Below, in pieces: positions 23,504 to 35,581 of a DNA stretch of 64,000 nucleotides. The stretch is from Impatiens glandulifera. Its lineage: Eukaryota; Streptophyta; Magnoliopsida; Ericales; Balsaminaceae. Position 1 is the first letter of the stretch, and each line of letters starts with the position of its first letter. The DNA lies in the NCBI RefSeq assembly GCF_907164915.1, contig NC_061863.1, positions 43,311,382-43,375,381 of the forward strand, given 5' to 3'. A program made the position numbers and the translations under genes. The notes beneath the pieces are model-generated. The model was not told the origin of the DNA and did no database searches. It worked only from the letters and a program-made list of their open reading frames with translations.

Positions 23504-24549
23504 GGTAGCGTTTGGTAAGGGGTACAAATTATATAGGGTATAAGTTGTATAGGGGTATAAATTATAACGAGGTATAAATAATATAGGGTAGTATAAGTTG
23601 TATAGGTTATTATATTTGGTATGAATTATAAGAAATGGTATAAGTTGTATATGGTTTATAATTTTGTGTTTGATATATATTATAAAAATGTAGTATAACT
23701 TGTATAAATAATTTAAAATTATTATTATTAATATTATTATTTATATTTATTTATATTTATTTATATTATAAATAATATTGTTTATTATTATTATAAGGTA
23801 TTGTATTGTTATTATTTAATAATTAATATAATTTTAATTAAAATATAAAAAATTAATTATAATATAAACATAAATTAGATTTATTTAATTTAAATATGAT
23901 TAATAATTGTAATAAAATAAATAAAAATAAAAATATTATTTATAATATAAGTAAATATAGAAAATAATAATTAATAAAATTATTTTTTATAAAAATAAAT
24001 AAATATGTTTTAATTAAAATATTGAATAATTTTAAAAATATTTATATTAAAAATGATTATATATAATAAAATATTAAAATTAAATAAAATATATTTAATA
24101 TATTATATAATAATAATTATATAATATTAATAAAGAGTATAATAAAAATTAAATGATATATATAAGAATAGTGTTGTACCTAGTGGGGACTAGTTACTAT
24201 TTTATACCAAATATGAAGTATAAATTATATAGGGGTATAAATTAAGAGGAATGAGGAGTGATAGAGGGAGGGAATTTAGTGAGGGAATTTGGTGAGGGAA
24301 TGACGTGGCATCACCTTGGTTGGAAAATGTAAAAGTGGGAGGAAAGAGAGAAAAGAGAGAAATTATTTGATTTTTTCAGCGAATAAGATTATGTCACTTC
24401 ATTCCCTCACCAAATTCCCTCACCTAATCATTTCTCATAAATTAATTCCAATAGTAAAAATGTAAAAAACACCATATTAAAACACTATTAGTATAGTTTA
24501 TACTATACCAATAGTACAGTACCTTCTTGTACCCCCAACCAAACATGGC
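23504..24549. mobile_element. MITE-like element with TTTGGT inverted ends
   Basis: The left end GCGTTTGGTAAGGGGTAC and the right end GTACCCCCAACCAAACATGGC are imperfect inverted repeats of about 18 bp. The left third is a minisatellite-like series of GGGGTATAAATTATATA variants; the rest is extremely AT-rich. No coding sequence. It is interrupted by the smaller MITE at 24245-24436. The target duplication could not be defined because both flanks are TA-rich. Confidence 0.5.
24245..24436. mobile_element. Nested 192-bp MITE, family member 1
   Basis: Flanked by a perfect 8-bp duplication ATAAATTA (24237-24244 and 24437-24444). The ends AGAGGAATGA and (reverse complement) GAGAAATGATTAGG are related. 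Next to each end lie copies of GAGGGAATTTGGTGAGGGAATGA-like sequence in opposite orientation, plus the motif GGGAATGACGTGGC. The 8-bp duplication suggests a hAT-type non-autonomous element. A related copy is at 47472-47672. Confidence 0.8.
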
Positions 24550-26600
24550 ATATATATATGTACAAATATAATATATTATTCCTCTCAACCTCACCATATT
24601 ATTCCTCTCAACCTCACCAGATTTACAGTAGGATGTCATACATATAATCTCTTCTTCTCCCACGGAGCAAGAATTACTAGATTGTATAATTTTTCAATTT
24701 CCATATATTCTTTTACCAAAATCATTTTATATAAATACAATATTAGCCCTAGTTGAATCTTATGTAATTTTTTTTTAATTTTCTATCACTTTTTGAATTT
24801 GAACGCATAGACGTTAATTCACGCGCCTATTCTTCAGTCAATCTTGTGGTAATATTCATTTTCTGATGCATCAGACAACGAATCTGGATAAATTTCTCTC
24901 TTCTTGTCATTATTGTTGAGTTTTTATCGCCATTTTTTTTTTCTTTTGTTTCAATTCTTCCATTATTTTTTAATCACGGTTGACTTAAACTTAACACGTC
25001 AAGGTTGATCATCGAAAATTTGGTCGCAAATAACACATGTATTTTTTTAAATATTTTTTAAACAATGTAAAATGTCTATTTCCTAAAACACATGTTACTC
25101 AAATTTCTTTATAGGCTTAAGAGAAGACGATTCCTATACAAAATTGTTTGATATTCTTTATTAAATTGTTTTGATTTGTTAACGTTATTTTGTATTTTTT
25201 CTAAATCTAACTTCTTATTTAAATTAATTTTTTAATTATAAAAACTTAGTGTTATCTTATAATCATGACCTATCCCAAACGGCTAAAAAAAAGTTAGATG
25301 GAAATGGTTCATATTTAATTTACAGTATAATAAATATCACTTCTAAAGTAAGTGAGAACTAAATAAGATAAAGAAAAAGTCAATCATTAATTTAATTGAA
25401 TATATATAAACTTACCTTTTATTAATATAAAACACAAAATTAATAAAAAATTTCTTAAAATATTTTATTAAAAAAAGTAGGAATGATTTAATGGTGAGTT
25501 GGTATGATATATCGATTTTTTTTATCCATATTTTATATTTTATCGAAAATTTCATTATGAAAAATTCATAATCTTACTTACATTACATTGACTTCGGTAT
25601 ATATTAATTTTAGTATAGTATCGATATTGTATGGTTGATACAAAAATATATATAAAAAAACAAATTAAATAATTACTAAATGTTAAATCAACTATAAATT
25701 AAACACATTTATCATAAAATAAAATAATTTTTTTTTAAAAAAATCCAACAAATGATAGACTAACAAATGTTAAAAAACTAAATTTAGTTACATAAAGTGG
25801 ACTTATTATAAATAAATATAAGTATACTCTTCCCCTTAGATTAAAGTGGAGGCGATAAATCTATAACGATTTTTAATTGCTTTTACATCTACAATCTTTT
25901 TTTATAAATAGATAATACATTTCATATTATATAATAATAATGAAGATGATTTGAGTTAACCTGATTTAATTTTCAAGATTTATTTTTTACAATTGAACAA
26001 ATTTAGAAAATAAAATAAGTTTATTAAGTTTATAGAAACAAATTAAGTTTTAAATATGTTTGAAGAAAGGAAATAAATCTATTAAATTGGTTCATTTATT
26101 AAATATGTTTGATATTGCTGAAATTTGAACATAAATTTAATTTCTGAAATACAAATTAAATTAAGAATAATTATTTTAATTTCATTAGTTATTTTTTTCT
26201 TTACAAATATTATATATATTATTTTAATTTTAAAATGTTATTTTGATATCACACTAATATACCAAAATTTTAAAAATTAGCGTACTAATAATTTTGGTAT
26301 CAATATCATACTTTAAATTTTCTTTTTTGATATATCTAAAAATCAATATTTCAATATTTTGCGGTATAATATTTTTGATATCTAATTTTCACGTTAGAAT
26401 TAAGTTACAAGATTTTTGGTTGTGGTTAGAATTTTATGAGAACCAAACAAACATATATATATATATATAATATAAAGTGTATGCAGAGATATGATAAGAT
26501 AAACCTTTCCGCAGCCAATCATTACCCATCATCCATTCCAAAATGAACAATTCAAAATAACTTGCTCTGTCTCTCTGTTAATAATTAATTATATGGATCC
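24550..26600. other. AT-rich intergenic stretch
   Basis: No gene is seen. Around 25500-26400 there are scattered GGTAT..ACC and TTTTGGTAT motifs similar to those at 38230-38760, perhaps remains of the same repeat family. The direct repeat CTCAACCTCACCATATTATT occurs near 24587-24620 (one and a half copies). Confidence 0.35.
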
Positions 26601-26636
26601 ACAAATCTCAAAGCTTCAATTCAAATTTTCAGCATC

Positions 26637-26648
26637 TTTCAACGGTTA
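26637..26648 (+). promoter_or_regulatory. MSA-like element upstream of the kinesin gene
   Basis: TTCAACGGTTA lies about 75 bases before the ATG and matches the plant mitosis-specific activator consensus YCYAACGGYYA at all but one position. MSA elements are bound by three-repeat MYB factors and drive expression at G2/M, which suits a phragmoplast kinesin. The role is inferred from the match and the context. Confidence 0.5.
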
Positions 26649-26720
26649 CATTTCTCATTCATCTCTCTCTCCTCTCTCTTCTACTTCCAGCGGTCCAAAC
26701 CCTGAAAATTTATGTGAGTA

Positions 26721-29700
26721 ATGAAGCATCTTAGGCCACCAAGAAACCCCATCTTGCGCGATAACTATCAAGGCAGCATGGATAATCCTTCGCCTTCTCC
26801 GAATCCTTCTTCTGTAAAGCACAGAAACGCATCTCGCAAGCAAAAATACACCAAAGAAAACCAGCCCCCATCAGATCTGACCCCAATGATGCCGGAATCT
26901 TCACTTGCTGGAAAGCCCTCTCCCAAGACCAAGAGCTTACTTCCTCCAAGGCCTCCCTCTTCAAACCCTCTAAAGCGGAAACACAGCGGGGAAGTTATTT
27001 ACGATAATGGACTACCCAGTTCTGATTCTGGCGTCAAGGTCAAGACTTATGTCATTTCATTCATTTTGAGTTGCACTTCATGTTTGAATTTGATGACCTA
27101 AAGTAGTATACATGGGAAATCGAATTCATGTTTCTTGAGTAACTAGTTATTGGGTTTATAAGTAGTTGTTTCTCATTTTAATTTCATGTAATTAGGTTAT
27201 TGTAAGAGTGAGACCACCAACAAAGGATGAACAAGAAGGAGAGATGATAGTCCAGAAATTATCTAACGATACTTTGTCAATTCAAGGGCAGACATTTACA
27301 TTTGATTCCATTGCAGACTCTGATGCAACTCAGGCATGGTTTAGGGTTCTTTAATTAATACATGTTTGACGAAATAATTATGTTGATTTTCATTGTGTAT
27401 GTATGTATGTATGTATGTATGTTTCAGAATGATATATTTCAGCTTGTTGGATCTCCACTTGTTGAGAATTGTTTGGCTGGGTTCAACAGTTCTGTATTTG
27501 CATATGGACAGGTACCTTTTCAGAAATCTTAGTGTTTGATTGATTCACAAAAGTGATGATTAAAACTCTCATTTTGTTGTAGACTGGAAGTGGAAAAACT
27601 TTTACAGTTTGGGGTCCTGCGAATGCATTGTTTGAAGAAAATCTTTCAAGTGATCAACAAGGTTTAACACCCAGAGTTTTTGAACGCCTCTTTGCTCGTA
27701 TAAATGAGGTGTTACATATTATCTTTTGTAAACCTTTAGTTAGTCAGTCAAAAGTCTAGAAAAGTTAACTTAATAATACTTCTATATTTTCTTGCAGGAG
27801 GAAATTAAACACACAGAAAAGCAACTAACATATCAATGTCGCTGTTCTTTTCTCGAGGTTAGTTAATGAATGAATCTCCCAATTTTTTGTCTGTACACAA
27901 TACAATACATCTAGTTGAATATCTATTTGTAATTTCATTTGACTTTGCATTTACAGATTTACAACGAGCAAATCACTGATTTGTTGGATCCAAGCCAAGG
28001 AAATCTCCAGGTCTGGAATTTCATTGAGGCTGAAACACTTTTTTCATTATCTCTTACATTTTAGATGCTTTCCCCTTCCACTCTCATTTGCTAGATGTTG
28101 CTTTGCAGATAAGAGAAGATGTTAGTTCTGGTGTCTATGTTGAGAACTTGACAGAGGAGCCTGCATCCTCAATGAAGGATATGAAGAAGCTTTTGATGAA
28201 GGTATGGGTTCTCTTTGTTCTTGCATTCTATTGCATATGTAAAATATGATTTTATGTAATTTAATTAAATTGAAATAAGTTAATGTACAGAAAATTGTCC
28301 TTTTATTAGTTTTATCTATTCATTTTTAACTAAAGGTAGGACAAACTAAAATTGTTCAGAATTAGCATTCAACAATATATTTTTCTTCTAATTTGTTCTT
28401 CTCGTTAATGACCGGCCTTCTTTCCCTTTCCTTATACTTTTTCCCCTTTGTTTTTGGAATGTTCAATATGATCACTTTAGCATCTATAATGTCGTCACAT
28501 CCTTCTTTAACTTGGTTTTGGTTGAAGAGTTCCTAAAAGTTATATCTCTGTGATGAATACCATTCATTGATCTTGGTTTAAGAGTTCCTGAAAGTTCATT
28601 AAATGAACCGAGAATACCCATTAAATTGTTACAAATTTAAAACAATAATGAACTTTATAAAATTGTGCAGTGATTTCTTATATATATATTTCAATATGAG
28701 TGTTCATCTTTATAATTTATTCTATCACTTGTAATAAAGAAATGTAAAACAAAGATCTAATTACTAATGTTTAGACTGCATCATTTGACAGTTGACATGA
28801 TGAATATAAAATAAAAAAGCTTATAGTATATTTATTTATTAACAATATTTTAAAAGTTTATAGTATATTTATATAATAATTTAGCTTAAATTTTGTCCAA
28901 TGGACTTTGATAGCTGATTATAGCCCAAAAAACATGGAGTAGATGATTTATCCACTCACAGATTACTGCAATTGATGTTTTCTTATGAGATTCATATATT
29001 TGGTTTCATGAAATCTTGTATCTTATATATTTAAGAGATTTTAGTCTTCTAGTTGAATGGTTTATGCAGGGATTATCAAATAGAAGAATTGGTTCAACCA
29101 GCATAAATGCAGAGAGTTCTCGATCTCACAGTGTTTTTACTTGTGTTCTAGAGTCTCGGTATAAGGTAAAGTAATCTTGTACTGAAGAACTATATATGTG
29201 CACTGAAGAACTATGATTTAAAATGTAATGCATGTCAAGCTGGACTCTCCTTTGGGCATCAGTTGCCAGTTTAATTTCGGATGCATCACATCTTAAATCA
29301 AACTTTTGTCTATGTTTAGGTTTCCCTAGTAGCTATCTTCTTGTTTCTCTAGATATATGATGCCTTCAAAATGTACAAAAATTGCAGAATCCAGGAGATG
29401 GTTTAAGCTGTTTCAAAACAAGCAGAATAAATCTTGTAGATCTTGCTGGATCAGAAAGGCAGAAGCTCACAGGAGCAGCTGGAGAACGCCTAAAGGAGGC
29501 AGGGAATATTAATAAGTCACTTTCACAGCTTGGGTATGGTTTTTGGTCAGGTCTTGAAAACTTTGAGTGCATACATCCCTTGGCATATGTACCATGAAAC
29601 AAATGCAAAGACATTGTAGCTTACACTAAGATAATATAACTGCAGTTTTCTTTTTATTTACCAGACCCAGGGTTATCTTATGGGCTTAGATCAGACCCGC

Positions 29701-32700
29701 CCATCCTCCTTAAATCCCAGTCATCCCTTATTATGGAAATTCAAACTAGGACTATAGATAATAGTATAGTTCCTAAATTAAAGCCACCGTTAGGATCATT
29801 TAGGTGATGTATCATATCCATTATAAGGGGAGAATTTCTCTTATATTGGGTATGTACCCTCAATAAGTATATGTATTTTTTTCTCAATAGTCCCACACTT
29901 ATTATTAAATCTCAACCATTGATGTGGTTGATATAAAACCTAGTATGAATAATTTTCTATCATCATTCCTATCAGAAACATAAGAAATATTGATGCTAGC
30001 AATGTGGATAAATGTCTAATGAGATAGAATGATGTGCGAAATACAAAGCATGTGTTTAACTAACATTTAGGCCATGTTAATATGATCTCCTTGTATTGTA
30101 CCTACTAGCACAAGGAGAAGTACTTTGTAATATCCTCAAATGATACTAAGGTACATTCAGCAGCTCAATTTATTGACATGATAAATCTTTTTAAAACAAG
30201 CCACTGGATGATAGAAACAGTTCTTTTTGTATCCACCTTAACAATTTTATAGTCAATTTTTTTCTACTAGATGAATCTATGATATTCTGTTTAGTAAATT
30301 TCTCCTCAAAATAATTATTGTGAATACTGTTGCTGCTAACAAGTGTTAATTGTGGGGGTTTTTTGTTGCTAATGTATTGTGGCATTACATATAACACATA
30401 TTACTCTAAGAAAGTGTTGGAATTATTGGCATTAAATGCCACTCAACAAGTTGTCATTTGGTATTCTTGTTATAGACCATAATAAAAATATTGATACTTT
30501 TCAAACTGGATAAGTGTCTAATGAAATATAATGAGATAATGAGATAAGTGTCTAATGAAATATAATGTTCCTTTGTTGAACAGTTATCCTATTGATACAA
30601 AGAGGACTAGTGATTTATATGCTGCCAAGAATAAGATGATGGCTATGTTTGTTACACTAATAAACAATTATTTGTTGAGCAATCGTCCTATACAAAGAGA
30701 ACTGAGTGATTTGTCAGATCCTTCCCCAATACATAAAACCAACCAGCAGCTCAATTATTTTTAATTTTTATTTGAGCAGCTTCTGTGGAGGCATGAAATG
30801 TTTGATGTTGGGAAACAAATTTATTTGTAGGTCTTGCTACCATTGTATTGTGAAATGTAAATAAGATAGATGTGTGAATGCTCTTTCTATTTTCTCTTGC
30901 ACTCAGATCCTACATAATTAGGCCTCCAATGGTTTCTGTCTGATTCAACCATGTAACATCATAAAGTTACTTAGTATTTGTTGTAGTGTTCTTATCGCCA
31001 AAGTACAAATCCATCCGTTGCTTAATCATATAATCTTCTACAGGAACTTGATTAACATTTTGGCAGAGATTTCCCAGACAGGAAAGCCTAGGCATATTCC
31101 CTACAGAGACTCGAGGTTGACCTTTTTACTACAAGAGTCTCTTGGAGGAAATGCCAAACTAGCAATGATTTGTGCTATTTCACCTGCTCAAAGGTGACCG
31201 ATCCCCTATTTTCAAATGTTTTTCTTAGGATTATCATTTTTCCTTTTGCTGTTTTTTCCTTAATTTGTCACATCTAAATTCCTGATGCACTAATCCAGCT
31301 GCAAAAATGAGACATGGAGCACAGTAAGATTTGCACAAAGAGCAAAGGCCATTAAGAATAAAGCAGTCGTCAATGAAGTGATGCAAGATGATGTTAATAC
31401 CTTGAGAGAAGTTATAAAGCAACTAAGGGTACAATAACTTCAATTATTTACTTTATAAAACGACGACTTAAACGTATTAATTTTAAGTTTGTATTGTTAA
31501 ATTATTTATCGATACAACCATGTGAAAGAGGACAAATTTTGCAGGATGAACTAGTTCGCTTGAAGGAAAATGTCAATCAACCCAAATCCAATTCGAGTTA
31601 CTCAACAGGCTGGAATGCTCGAAGAAGCTTAACCCTCCTAAAATATAGTCTTAGCCGTCCAATGACATTGCCTCAAACAGACGATGACAGTGATGAAGAA
31701 ATGGAAATTGTGGAAGAAGAGGACCAATCAGGAGCTATTAATGATCAGGAAGATTGTGATGAAGGGATGTCGGAGCCTATACTTGGTACACCTGAAGCTA
31801 CACACATTAAGAAGCAGGGCTCTCTGGACATGGATGATGTCCCTATGGAAGAGAGTACACCTGAAAATATTTTTGATCACACAAAGGTTTTATATTCCTC
31901 TTTAACTAATGAAAGTGAGAATAATAATAATATTCTGGATGGATCAATGCAAAATGTGTTTGATGATCAAGAACAACTGATCACAACAGCTCCTCCTTCT
32001 GCATATAATCCCCCTGAGGATAAATCTAACACTTCAACAACGGCTCCAAGACTGAGCAGCTTAATTCCTTTTGATATTACCTCTGAGCTCAAATCACCCA
32101 CACCAAGTGTTTCACCAAGAGTGACAGATAGTTCCAGAAAAAGTCTTAGAACTTCATCCATGATTAGTGCTTCTCAGAAGGATTCCAAGGTTGTCTCTAT
32201 TTTGGGACCAAAAGAAACAAGCACTGCCTCCATATCTACCCAGACAAGGAATAGTACTCTACGGACTGAATGGTTAACTTCCAGTATCCAACGTGGTCTT
32301 GAAGTCATTGGGGGTCCTAGCCAAAGTCCTAGGATATCATCAATTGGATATACGCACAAACCTATTGACATTGGCACTCAAACTATTCCTCAAGATTATG
32401 CATCTGAGGAGGAGTACCCACATATGTTCCTTTGTGGTAAATGTAAGACGGAAATTCCTCTATCAGAACCTCAAGATCTCAACGGTACTTCAAATATGCA
32501 GATAGTACCTGTTGAAGCTCCACATTCAGTTGGAGAATCAATGCAGCAACTACCAAGAGTATGCACAATATTGTTTTGTTAAAAAAAAAGGTCTTTTAGT
32601 GTTTCTTTAATTTTAGTCTGAAACTTTTATTTTGTTGTAATGCAGGCAGTTGAAAAGGTTTTGGCAGGTTCTATCAGACGGGAAATGGCATTGGAACAAT

Positions 32701-34549
32701 TCTGTGCAAAGCAAACTCAAGAAATCATACATTTAAACAGATTGGTAGTTATTCAATTTCGAAGTGTTCTTGAAGGAACAGAAAATGTGAAAATTTATTG
32801 ACTTTCCCTGTTTCTGTCAAACTGTAGCTCCAGCAATACAAGCACGAGAGAGAATGTAATGCAGTTATTGGACAGACACGTGAAGATAAAATTGTTCGCC
32901 TCGAGAGACTGATGGATGGCATCTTAACTGCAGAGGAATTTAAGAATGAAGAACTTGTTTCTCTTGCTAACGAGCACAAGGCATGTGATTTTGTTAACTT
33001 TCTTGTTGATCCCATTTGGAAATTAGTATTTTTTTTTGTCAGGATCTCATTGAAAAATCAAAATAGCCATAGTTAAAGTTGAAAATCATGATGAAATAAT
33101 TATTTTCTGGATCACAGTCTGATTATTTTATATACAGTTGTGATTTTTGGATCATGATCAACATGAATTTCTTTTTAACAAAACAGCTGGCTGTTTCTTC
33201 ATTAGTTTTCATTGTCATTGATACCCACTAGTCTTGTTTATGCAGCTTCTGAAGGAAAAATATAACAATCATCCCGAAATTCTGAGGACAAAGCTTGAAT
33301 TAAGAAGAGTTCAGGAGGAAATGGAACAATATAAGAACTTCTTTGAGTTGGGAGAGAAGGATGTACTGCTGGAAGAGATCCAATATCTAAGGAGCCAACT
33401 CCAGGTTTATATAGACTCTTCTTCTTCATCTGCAACACAGAAACGAAGACCTTTCTTGCAGTTAACATATTCATGCGATCCTCGTATGGCTACACAACTG
33501 TACAAAGTTCCGGAATCAGTTGAGGAGGAGAGTGCCACACAGAAACTTGAAGCAGAAAGGCTACATTGGAGAGAAACAGAGAGCAAATGGATTTCTCTTT
33601 CTGAAGAATTGAAAACTGAACTAGATGCTAGCCGGTCTCTAGCTGACAAATGGAAATATGAACTGGATTTGGAGAAAAGATGTACTGAAGAACTGAAGGA
33701 GGCAATGCAACTGGCCATGGATGGCCATGCGCGTATGCTCGAACAGTATGCTGAACTGGAGGAGAAACATATTCAGATGCTTGTGAGACACAGAAGAGTT
33801 CAAGATGGAATAGAGGAAGTGAAGAAGAAGGCCGCATCAGCAGCCAAAGTAAGGGGTGGTGAGTCTAAGTTTATACACGCTCTTGCTGCTGAAATATCGG
33901 TTTTGAAAGTTGAACGGGAAAGGGAAAGGCGACATCTTAAGGATGAGAATAAAGGGCTGCATGCCCAACTGAGGGATACAGCCGAGGCTGTACAGGCTGC
34001 TGGTGAACTACTTGTGCGACTCAAAGAAGCAGAGGAGGAAGTAACTGCTGCCAAGGTAAATTTTCATGTTTTTTGATTTTTATGCTTAGTGGTACAACTT
34101 CATTTTGCTAATAAGGAGATATATATATTCCCTGAAATCTTATATTGATTTACAACCTTTCATGACTCTTTAAATGAATTTTGCAGAGAGGGGCTTGGGA
34201 GATTGAGCAAGAAAAAGAAAAGGCATACAAGCAGATTAACAAAATGAAGAAGAATCATGAGAAGGAGATAAGTTCACTGAAACGGTTACTTGAAGAATAC
34301 CGGTTAGCAAAAAAAGAAGAAACGAAACCAGTTGATTTTAACGAACCAGAAGTGAAACAACACGATGTTGCAGGGGAGACTGCTACTACTTCTACTAATA
34401 GTCTTGCCAGAGTGAAGGATAATGATGATGATGATGAAAGATGGAAAGAGGAGTTTGATACTACGTTTTACAATGGTGATGGAGAAGGGGAAATATCGAA
34501 TCTTACAGAACCTTCATGGTTTTCGGGTTACGATAGATGTAACATATAA
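26721..34549 (+). CDS. KIN-12A/B (PAKRP1-type) phragmoplast kinesin, 16 exons
   Basis: Plus-end-directed microtubule motor of plant cytokinesis. Exons: 26721-27038, 27196-27333, 27428-27511, 27583-27708, 27798-27857, 27957-28010, 28109-28201, 29070-29165, 29388-29533, 31044-31193, 31299-31428, 31545-32558, 32646-32744, 32828-32980, 33246-34055, 34187-34549. Total 3,834 nt, 1,277 residues, close to Arabidopsis PAKRP1. The N-terminal extension (1-106) opens MKHLRPPRN and holds [19 protein letters not shown] sequence. In the motor the P-loop GQTGSGKT is at 179-186, switch I NAESSRSH at 304-311 and switch II DLAGSE at 341-346. Coiled coil is predicted over roughly 840-1230. The C-terminus ends [12 protein letters not shown], as in PAKRP1. 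Introns 2 and 14 start with GC. A and B paralogues cannot be told apart here. Confidence 0.95.
27396..27424. repeat. (TATG)n microsatellite in kinesin intron 2
   Basis: About six TATG units lie immediately before the acceptor TTTCAG of intron 2, the same intron that uses a GC donor. Length changes here would alter the spacing and composition of the polypyrimidine region. Confidence 0.8.
29534..31043 (+). other. Long intron 9 of the kinesin gene (1,510 bp)
   Basis: Far longer than the other introns, most of which are 70-160 bp. It holds short repeated bits such as AAGTGTCTAATGAAATATAATG (about 30505 and 30546) and CAGCAGCTCAATT (about 30158 and 30747), which suggests local duplication or an old insertion. 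No transposon ends or coding domains were recognised. Confidence 0.5.
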
Positions 34550-34870
34550 GTAGAATCATCTCATTTTGTATATGTATGTATTGTGTTGGTAAGATATATC
34601 TCTGTATTGATATGATGATCCTCTCCTGTCCTCTTTTAGTATTCTTTTCGCTATTGCAATTGTATTGACTCTATCCATCCGCAGTCCTCACATTAACTTG
34701 AAATGGAAATGTGCAATTTCCTATTGCAATATTTGAGGAATAATTACTTACTAGGGAAATCCAGATTTATAATTTTGTCAATTTGCTCTTTCTTTGTTTA
34801 TCATTATCACTCAATAAACTATTAACCCACCACAAACTCATCAATGAATTCTTAGTCACACTATATATAT

Positions 34871-35449
34871 AATATAAGCATGCATATATGAAGAATAACA
34901 TGAACATTACAATAATGTATGTGGAAGACATAATAAAAATGAATCTTTTAAGGTGATTTCAACCATTGAATGAAAATTAATGAAGGAAATACAAAATCGA
35001 CATTTCAAAGTGTTTCGAAAGATAAAAAAAAAAATTGGACCATTTCTCGATTTGTGCGTGTCAAATATAAGCATGCATATATGAAGAATAACATGAACAT
35101 TACAATAATGTATGTGGAAGACATAATAAAAATGAATCTTTTAAGGTGATTTCAACCATTGAATGAAAATTAATGAAGGAAATACAAAATCGACATTTCA
35201 AAGTGTTTCGAAAGATAAAAAAAAAAATTGGACCATTTCTCGATTTGTGCGTGTCAAATATAAGCATGCATATATGAAGAATAACATGAACATTACAATA
35301 ATGTATGTGGAAGACATAATAAAAATGAATCTTTTAAGGTGATTTCAACCATTGAATGAAAATTAATGAAGGAAATACAAAATCGACATTTCAAAGTGTT
35401 TCGAATGATAAAAAAAAATTTGGACCATTTCTCGATTTGTGCGTGTCAT
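34871..35449. repeat. 193-bp tandem repeat, three copies, carrying U6 3' ends
   Basis: Three consecutive units (34871-35063, 35064-35256, 35257-35449) with a period of exactly 193 bp and almost no differences. Each starts AATATAAGCATGCATATATG and ends with the last part of a U6 snRNA gene read on the minus strand (TTGGACCATTTCTCGATTTG then TGCGTGTCA). Only the third unit continues into a full U6 gene. The repeat therefore consists of U6 3' sequence plus its downstream flank, amplified in tandem. Confidence 0.93.
35410..35418 (-). terminator. Polymerase III terminator of U6
   Basis: A run of nine A on the plus strand, read as T on the minus strand, follows the U6 3' end, the standard signal for polymerase III termination. 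Confidence 0.8.
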
Positions 35450-35464
35450 CCTTGCGCAGGGGCC

Positions 35465-35496
<32 letters not shown>

Positions 35497-35516
35497 TCGG
35501 ATGTCCCCGAAGGGAC
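35414..35516 (-). ncRNA. U6: U6 spliceosomal snRNA gene
   Basis: The minus strand from 35516 matches plant U6 snRNA throughout by eye: 5' GTCCCTTCGGGGACATCC, the central AAGATTAGCATGGCCCC with the region that pairs with U4 and the 5' splice site (GATACAGAGAAG), and the 3' end AAATGGTCCAAATTT. Length is about 102-103 nt. It is followed by a run of T residues on the minus strand, suited to polymerase III termination. A promoter with the expected parts lies upstream. U6 is the catalytic RNA of the spliceosome. The gene looks intact and expressible. Confidence 0.95.
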
Positions 35517-35540
35517 AAACTAATCTAACTCTCTTCCTAA

Positions 35541-35581
35541 TTATAAAACAAAACTTCTATATTATTATAACGATGTGGGAT
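35541..35581 (-). promoter_or_regulatory. U6 promoter: USE and TATA box
   Basis: On the minus strand the upstream sequence element ATCCCACATCG (35581-35571) matches the plant snRNA USE consensus RTCCCACATCG exactly. A TATA box TTTTATAA (35548-35541) lies about 25-32 bases before the transcript start. The 22-23 bases between USE and TATA match the short spacing that specifies RNA polymerase III in plants rather than the longer polymerase II spacing. Confidence 0.9.

Noticed and set aside
34871..35256. Additional complete U6 genes in the tandem units
   Set aside because: Units 1 and 2 contain only the last about 30 nt of U6 and no USE or TATA box.
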